In this document: positions 59,952 to 64,000 of the stretch, piece by piece
Layout of the letters: each line of letters begins with the position of its first letter
Numbering within the stretch: position 1 is the first letter of the stretch
NCBI RefSeq assembly: GCF_900231165.1
Contig: NZ_LT960614.1
Location: 4,093,501 to 4,157,500 of the forward strand
DNA from: Hartmannibacter diazotrophicus
GTDB lineage: Bacteria > Pseudomonadota > Alphaproteobacteria > Rhizobiales > Pleomorphomonadaceae
Reading direction: 5' to 3'
Length of the DNA stretch: 64,000 bases
Position numbers and translations under genes: made by a program
Notes under the pieces: generated by a model
The model's input: only the letters and a program-made list of their open reading frames with translations
Told to the model about the DNA's origin: nothing
Database searches by the model: none

Positions 59952-61862
59952 TCAGGCGTCCTCGTCGAACCAGAAGGTGTCGGGCATGTAGATGCCGAGA
60001 TAGCAGGTCGGGTCGAACCCGTAGAGCCCCTCTTCGGGCACGTTGCGCAGACGTTTCGAGCGCACGATCGGCTGCCTCGACCCGTTGACGATGCCGATCG
60101 AAAAGACCTGGTCGCTGTAGATGCCGAGCATCTCCGTCCAGATGGCGCGCCGTTCCTCGGTGCTGGCCGAGCGCGTCCAGTCATTCAGGAGCTGCACCAG
60201 CCGTTCGGCTTCCGGCAGGTCGGGCGCCGAGCCCTGCTTGCCCATGGAGAGATAATTGATGCCCCACTGCGGCCACTGCATCTGGTCGTCCGACGAGGGC
60301 GCAAGCTGGTAGGGCGGCATGTCCGGCGTGGCGACGGCGTTGTCGAGCCCCATCCAGACCGACATGATCACTGAGCCGGCCATCGCGCGCTTGCGAAAGA
60401 TGTCGCGCTGCGAGGTGCGGATGAACAGCGACAGGCCGATCTGCCGCCAGTGATCGGTCACGAGTTCGAGGACGTCGGTCTCAAGCGTGCTCTCGCCGGC
60501 CGTCTCCACGATGATCTGGGCCGGCCGCCCGTCGGGCAGCAGCCGGACGCCGTCCTCGTCGCGCTCGGTCAGCCCGATCTCGTCGAGCAACCGGTTCGCC
60601 TCATCCGGATCGTAGGTCGCCCACGCCGTCCGGTATTCCGGCTTGTAGAGCGGACTTTCCGGCAGCATCGTGTCGGCGCTTTCCTGGCAAAGTCCGAAGA
60701 ACAGCGCGAGGTTGATCTCGTGCCGGTCGATGCCGAGCGACAGCGCCCGCCGCATCCGCACATCCTGGAACAGCGTGCGCCAGACCTCGTCGGAGCAGTT
60801 GAGGTTGGGCAGAAGCGCGACGCGGGATCCCTGGATCTGCTTCCAGAGGCTGACCTTGATCGGGTAACGCTTCTCGGCATCCTTCAGGAACGTGTAGTCG
60901 GTGAACTGCAGCCCGTTGACCTGAAGGTCGCTTTCGCCCGCGCCGGTCTTTGCCGAAATGATCGCCGAGGAACTGACGTTCAGCACGAAGCGGTCGATAT
61001 AGGGCAGTTGCCGCCCGTGCTCGTCGACCCGGTGATAGAACGGGTTCCGCTCGAAGACGAACTGTTCGGCCGGCGGGGCGATCGTATTGCGCCAGGGGTC
61101 GAGCGTCGGCAGGTCGGGATTCTCCGGACGATAGGTCCGCGACATCTTCGTATGAAGGTCGGTCCACTCCTCGACCCGCTCCTGGCGGACGAGCGCCCCG
61201 AGACGGACCGCATCCTGATATTTCCGGTGGAAACGGCGCATGTAATGCGACGGCAGCAGGATCGGCAGCGGCTGCGGCGCCGCCAGCCGCGGCAGGAACT
61301 CCGGGTTGGGCGTGTCCCAGCTGTAGCGGACGGTGAACTCGTCAACAATCTCGAACACCGGCGGCTTGCCCCCGGACATCATGCTCGGCGGCGGACCGCC
61401 CGGCTTCAACTCCTTGTCGAGAAGCACGTCTTCCCAGTAGTAGCGGAAATCCTCGGCGGTCAGCGGGTGGCCGTCCGACCACCGGTGACCGGCGCGGAGA
61501 CGGAAGGTGAAGACACGATCCTCGACCTGCTCGAAGCTTTGCAGCACGTCCGGCTGAAGCTGCAGCGTCTCGTCATAGCCGACGAGACGCGTGTAGCCGT
61601 TGATCGTCATCAGGCGGATGTCCTTCTGGCCGCCGATGGTCATGCGGACCGTTCCGCCATGGCGGCCGGGCTTGCGCCCCATCGCGCCAAGATTGACGAG
61701 CCGCGGCACGTTGGGCAGGCGGTCGTCGAGAGGGGGCAATTCGCCCGCCGCGAGCTTCGAACCGAGGTAGCCGGGTTCGAGCGTCTCTTCCGCCCGCACC
61801 TGCAACGGCGCAAGGCTGGAAGCCAGCAGTCCGAGGAAGGTTCGCCGCCGCATCGACGTCAT
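59952..61862 (-). CDS. Tat-type peptide-binding protein of the ABC importer
   Basis: 636 residues, SBP family 5 (Opp/Dpp type). The N-terminus MTSMRRRTFLGLLASSLAPL has a twin-arginine motif, so it is probably exported folded. Family segments include FTFRLRAGHRWSDGHPLTAE, RALSLGIDRHEIN and LYKPEYRTAWATYDPDEANR. The gene sits between the ATPase and the permeases, an unusual order. The start overlaps the ATPase stop (ATGA). The ligand is unknown. Confidence 0.92.
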   Translation of the reverse strand: MTSMRRRTFLGLLASSLAPLQVRAEETLEPGYLGSKLAAGELPPLDDRLPNVPRLVNLGAMGRKPGRHGGTVRMTIGGQKDIRLMTINGYTRLVGYDETLQLQPDVLQSFEQVEDRVFTFRLRAGHRWSDGHPLTAEDFRYYWEDVLLDKELKPGGPPPSMMSGGKPPVFEIVDEFTVRYSWDTPNPEFLPRLAAPQPLPILLPSHYMRRFHRKYQDAVRLGALVRQERVEEWTDLHTKMSRTYRPENPDLPTLDPWRNTIAPPAEQFVFERNPFYHRVDEHGRQLPYIDRFVLNVSSSAIISAKTGAGESDLQVNGLQFTDYTFLKDAEKRYPIKVSLWKQIQGSRVALLPNLNCSDEVWRTLFQDVRMRRALSLGIDRHEINLALFFGLCQESADTMLPESPLYKPEYRTAWATYDPDEANRLLDEIGLTERDEDGVRLLPDGRPAQIIVETAGESTLETDVLELVTDHWRQIGLSLFIRTSQRDIFRKRAMAGSVIMSVWMGLDNAVATPDMPPYQLAPSSDDQMQWPQWGINYLSMGKQGSAPDLPEAERLVQLLNDWTRSASTEERRAIWTEMLGIYSDQVFSIGIVNGSRQPIVRSKRLRNVPEEGLYGFDPTCYLGIYMPDTFWFDEDA

Positions 61863-63745
61863 GGCCGCAACTCCCGCGCGTCGGCATTGCGGCGCGCCAG
61901 GACGAGATGGCCGTCGCCGAGGTCGAGCGGCACCAGACCGTCCTCGCCCTCGTCCTGGCGGAAGGCCTTCCCCCAGGTCTTCATTTCGCTGATGCCGCCA
62001 CGCTTGAGATTGGCGAAATCGAGCGGCCGGTCGAGATCGGGAAACGGCACCGCGCCGAGCAGCGTCCGGGTATAGGGGTGCACCGGCGCGCGCATCAGCG
62101 CCTCGCGCGGGGCAAGTTCGACGATCCGTCCGCCGCACATGACCGCGATCCGGTCTGCCATGTAGTCGACGACCGCAAGATTGTGCGAGATGAAGAGATA
62201 GGTGAGCCCCAGCTCGGACTGCAAATCCTTGAGAAGATTGAGAATTTGGGCCTGAACGGAGACATCGAGCGCGGACACCGGCTCGTCGCAGATGAGCAGC
62301 TCGGGACCAAGGGCGAGTGCGCGGGCAATACCGATCCGCTGGCGCTGGCCGCCCGAGAAGCTGTGCGGATAGCGATTGAGGGCATCCCGGCCAAGACCGA
62401 TCATGTCCATCAGCTTTGCCGCCATCTCCCGCTGCGAGGCCTTGTCGCCGCGCTCGTGAATTTCCAGCGGTTCGCAAAGGATGCTCTGCACCGTCATGCG
62501 CGGCGACAGCGACGAGACGGGATCCTGGAACACCATCTGCATCTTCGTGCGCATGGTCCGGAACTCGTTCCCTTGCGCGTTCAGGACATCGATCGTGCCG
62601 TCCCGTCCGTTGAACGTGACGCTCCCCTCGTCGGCGCTGAGCGCCCGCATCAGCATCTTGCTGACCGTCGTCTTGCCACAGCCGCTTTCGCCGACGAGGC
62701 CCAGGCACTCGCCGCGCCGGACATCGAAGTTCACGTTGTCGACGGCCTTGACCACGTGGCCCTCGGACTTGCGCATGAAACCGGACTTGCGCGTGGAGAA
62801 CGACTTGCTCAGGCCGCGGACGGAAAGAAGAACGTCCGGCCCGCGGGACTTCGTCGCATAGGCGCTGCCCAGCAGATCCGTTGCATTGACGCTGATTTCG
62901 CGAAGCGGCTTGAGACGTTCGCCCTGCTTCATGTCGAAATGCGGCACCGCGGCCATCAGCGCCTTGAGATAGGGATGGGAGGGACGGCGGAAGATGTCGT
63001 CGACTGGCCCGGCCTCCACGATCTGCCCGTGGTAGATCACGGTCACCTCGTCGGCGAGGTTGGCGACGACGCCGAGATCGTGGGTGATCAGCAGCATCGC
63101 CATTCCGAGCTTCTGCTGAAGATCCTTGAGCAGCAACAGGATCTGCGCCTGGATCGTCACGTCGAGCGCCGTCGTCGGCTCGTCGGCGATCAAGAGCGAG
63201 GGTCGGCAGATCAGCGCCATCGCGATCATCGCGCGCTGGCGCATGCCGCCCGACAGTTCAAAGGGGTACATGTCGAAATTGCGCGAGGGGTTCGGGAAGC
63301 CGACCTGCGCCAGCATGTCCTCGGTCCGCTCGCGCATCTCGGCCCGGGAAGCCCCCTCGTGGATGGACAGAACCTCGCCGATCTGGTCGCCGATCGTGTG
63401 CAGCGGCGACAACGACGTCATCGGTTCCTGGAAGATCTTGCCGATCTGGCGGCCGCGAATGGCGCGGATTCTGGGTCCATCCGGAGGAAGACCGACGATA
63501 TCCACCGGTTGCCCGGAGCCCTCGTCGAAGAGGATCTTGCCGGTCGCCCGGCCCGCCGCCGGAAGAATGCCCATCGCCGCCTGGCTGATGACGGACTTGC
63601 CGGAGCCGGATTCACCCACGAGAGCCGTCACCTTGCCGGGCAGGACCCTGAGGCTGGCACCCCTGACGGCATCAAGACGCCCGCCGAAAAGCGAAAACGA
63701 AATATGCAGATTTTCGATACGCAGAAGATCCGTATCAGGTACCAT
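61859..63745 (-). CDS. Fused two-domain peptide ABC transporter ATPase (YejF/DppDF-like)
   Basis: 628 residues. Two complete ATPase domains in one chain: Walker A GESGSGKS (about 44-51) with LSGGMRQR, and GESGCGKT with FSGGQRQRIGIARALALGPE. Each has an oligopeptide/dipeptide C-terminal extension (PHFDMKQGERLK, PFPDLDRPLDF). This is the YejF-type fusion that replaces separate DppD and DppF. It heads the operon. Confidence 0.95.
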   Translation of the reverse strand: MVPDTDLLRIENLHISFSLFGGRLDAVRGASLRVLPGKVTALVGESGSGKSVISQAAMGILPAAGRATGKILFDEGSGQPVDIVGLPPDGPRIRAIRGRQIGKIFQEPMTSLSPLHTIGDQIGEVLSIHEGASRAEMRERTEDMLAQVGFPNPSRNFDMYPFELSGGMRQRAMIAMALICRPSLLIADEPTTALDVTIQAQILLLLKDLQQKLGMAMLLITHDLGVVANLADEVTVIYHGQIVEAGPVDDIFRRPSHPYLKALMAAVPHFDMKQGERLKPLREISVNATDLLGSAYATKSRGPDVLLSVRGLSKSFSTRKSGFMRKSEGHVVKAVDNVNFDVRRGECLGLVGESGCGKTTVSKMLMRALSADEGSVTFNGRDGTIDVLNAQGNEFRTMRTKMQMVFQDPVSSLSPRMTVQSILCEPLEIHERGDKASQREMAAKLMDMIGLGRDALNRYPHSFSGGQRQRIGIARALALGPELLICDEPVSALDVSVQAQILNLLKDLQSELGLTYLFISHNLAVVDYMADRIAVMCGGRIVELAPREALMRAPVHPYTRTLLGAVPFPDLDRPLDFANLKRGGISEMKTWGKAFRQDEGEDGLVPLDLGDGHLVLARRNADARELRP

Positions 63746-63983
63746 TCGGATGAGGCCCCACCCCTACGCTCGACGGCTTGTCGATGCCCCGCCAAAAGAG
63801 ATTAACGAAGCCGTTTGACCCTGTCCATGTCAGGACCTTTTGTTATCGGGGGACTAACCGGCTCCCGTGACAAGGACACGACAAGGGCAAAGACCAGATC
63901 TTTTGCTTGCCCCGCGAATGAATATCTGGATGCTGGAGGTTGACAATCGCGCTACTGTCAGCGTCTGAAGAGGATTGGCAGGC
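63746..63983. other. Upstream region of the peptide importer and the next gene
   Basis: Non-coding. It contains TTGACA (63940-63945) and an inverted repeat TGACA/TGTCA (63941-63959) in front of the window-end gene. Confidence 0.4.
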
Positions 63984-64000
63984 ATGAATATGCTGGAGTT
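63984..64000 (+). CDS. Start of a gene cut by the window end
   Basis: ATG at 63984 with GAGG 13-16 bases before, reading MNMLE before the window ends. Nothing more can be said. Partial. Confidence 0.35.

Overview
The window is about 64 kb of high-GC chromosomal DNA from an alphaproteobacterium, most likely Hyphomicrobiales (Rhizobiales). The reasons are the complete rhizobial-type glycerol-3-phosphate import operon (glpR-D-S-T-P-Q-U-V-K), the order methyltransferase / comF / grxC / nitrilase / DUF1178 / carD / fdxA, secA divergent from a parvulin, and a dispersed palindrome between glpU and glpV of the kind common in rhizobial genomes. I cannot fix genus or species. No rRNA, tRNA, CRISPR array, IS element, prophage or plasmid module was seen. 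It reads as ordinary chromosome plus accessory loci.

Region 1 (1-27 kb) is mostly housekeeping: a cold-shock gene with a structured leader, argG, a VOC protein behind an operator-like promoter, secA divergent from a parvulin PPIase, aqpZ, a TetR regulator, argJ-mutT, an orphan Flp-type pilin, the comF-grxC-nit-DUF1178 run, carD, fdxA and htpG. These are followed by small metabolic or signalling genes: EthD, a TolB/TPR adenylate cyclase, a sulfotransferase, a DUF1223 thiol protein, a YddG-like exporter, an HTH protein, an HD hydrolase, a DUF985 cupin, gloB and a methyltransferase.

Region 2 (27.3-44.6 kb) is carbon uptake. GlpR, with a near-perfect operator in its own promoter, precedes glpD and the G3P ABC importer GlpS/T (ATPases), GlpP/Q (permeases), GlpU (small membrane protein) and GlpV (binding protein), then glpK. 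GlpS and GlpT carry complementary motif defects, which predicts one good and one poor ATP site. An unrecognised 134-residue gene is translationally coupled between glpQ and glpU. Next come an alpha-glucoside/trehalose-type importer (binding protein, two permeases), a GH13 alpha-glucosidase and a MalK/UgpC-type ATPase, with a LacI-type operator on the promoter but no LacI gene nearby.

Region 3 (44.6-57.5 kb) is the most unusual part. It holds a class III cyclase homologue with altered purine-contact positions, a WbpA-like nucleotide-sugar dehydrogenase, a DXD glycosyltransferase, a DUF3095 cyclase-like protein, a small cNMP-binding protein, a 904-residue ABC-transporter-like protein in which every catalytic ATPase motif is degenerate and a large insert has appeared, and an operon of three glycosyltransferases. 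I propose it as a nucleotide-signalled surface-glycan locus. Region 4 (57.8-63.7 kb) is an Opp/Dpp-type peptide importer with a Tat-type binding protein, and the window ends in the first codons of another possible gene.
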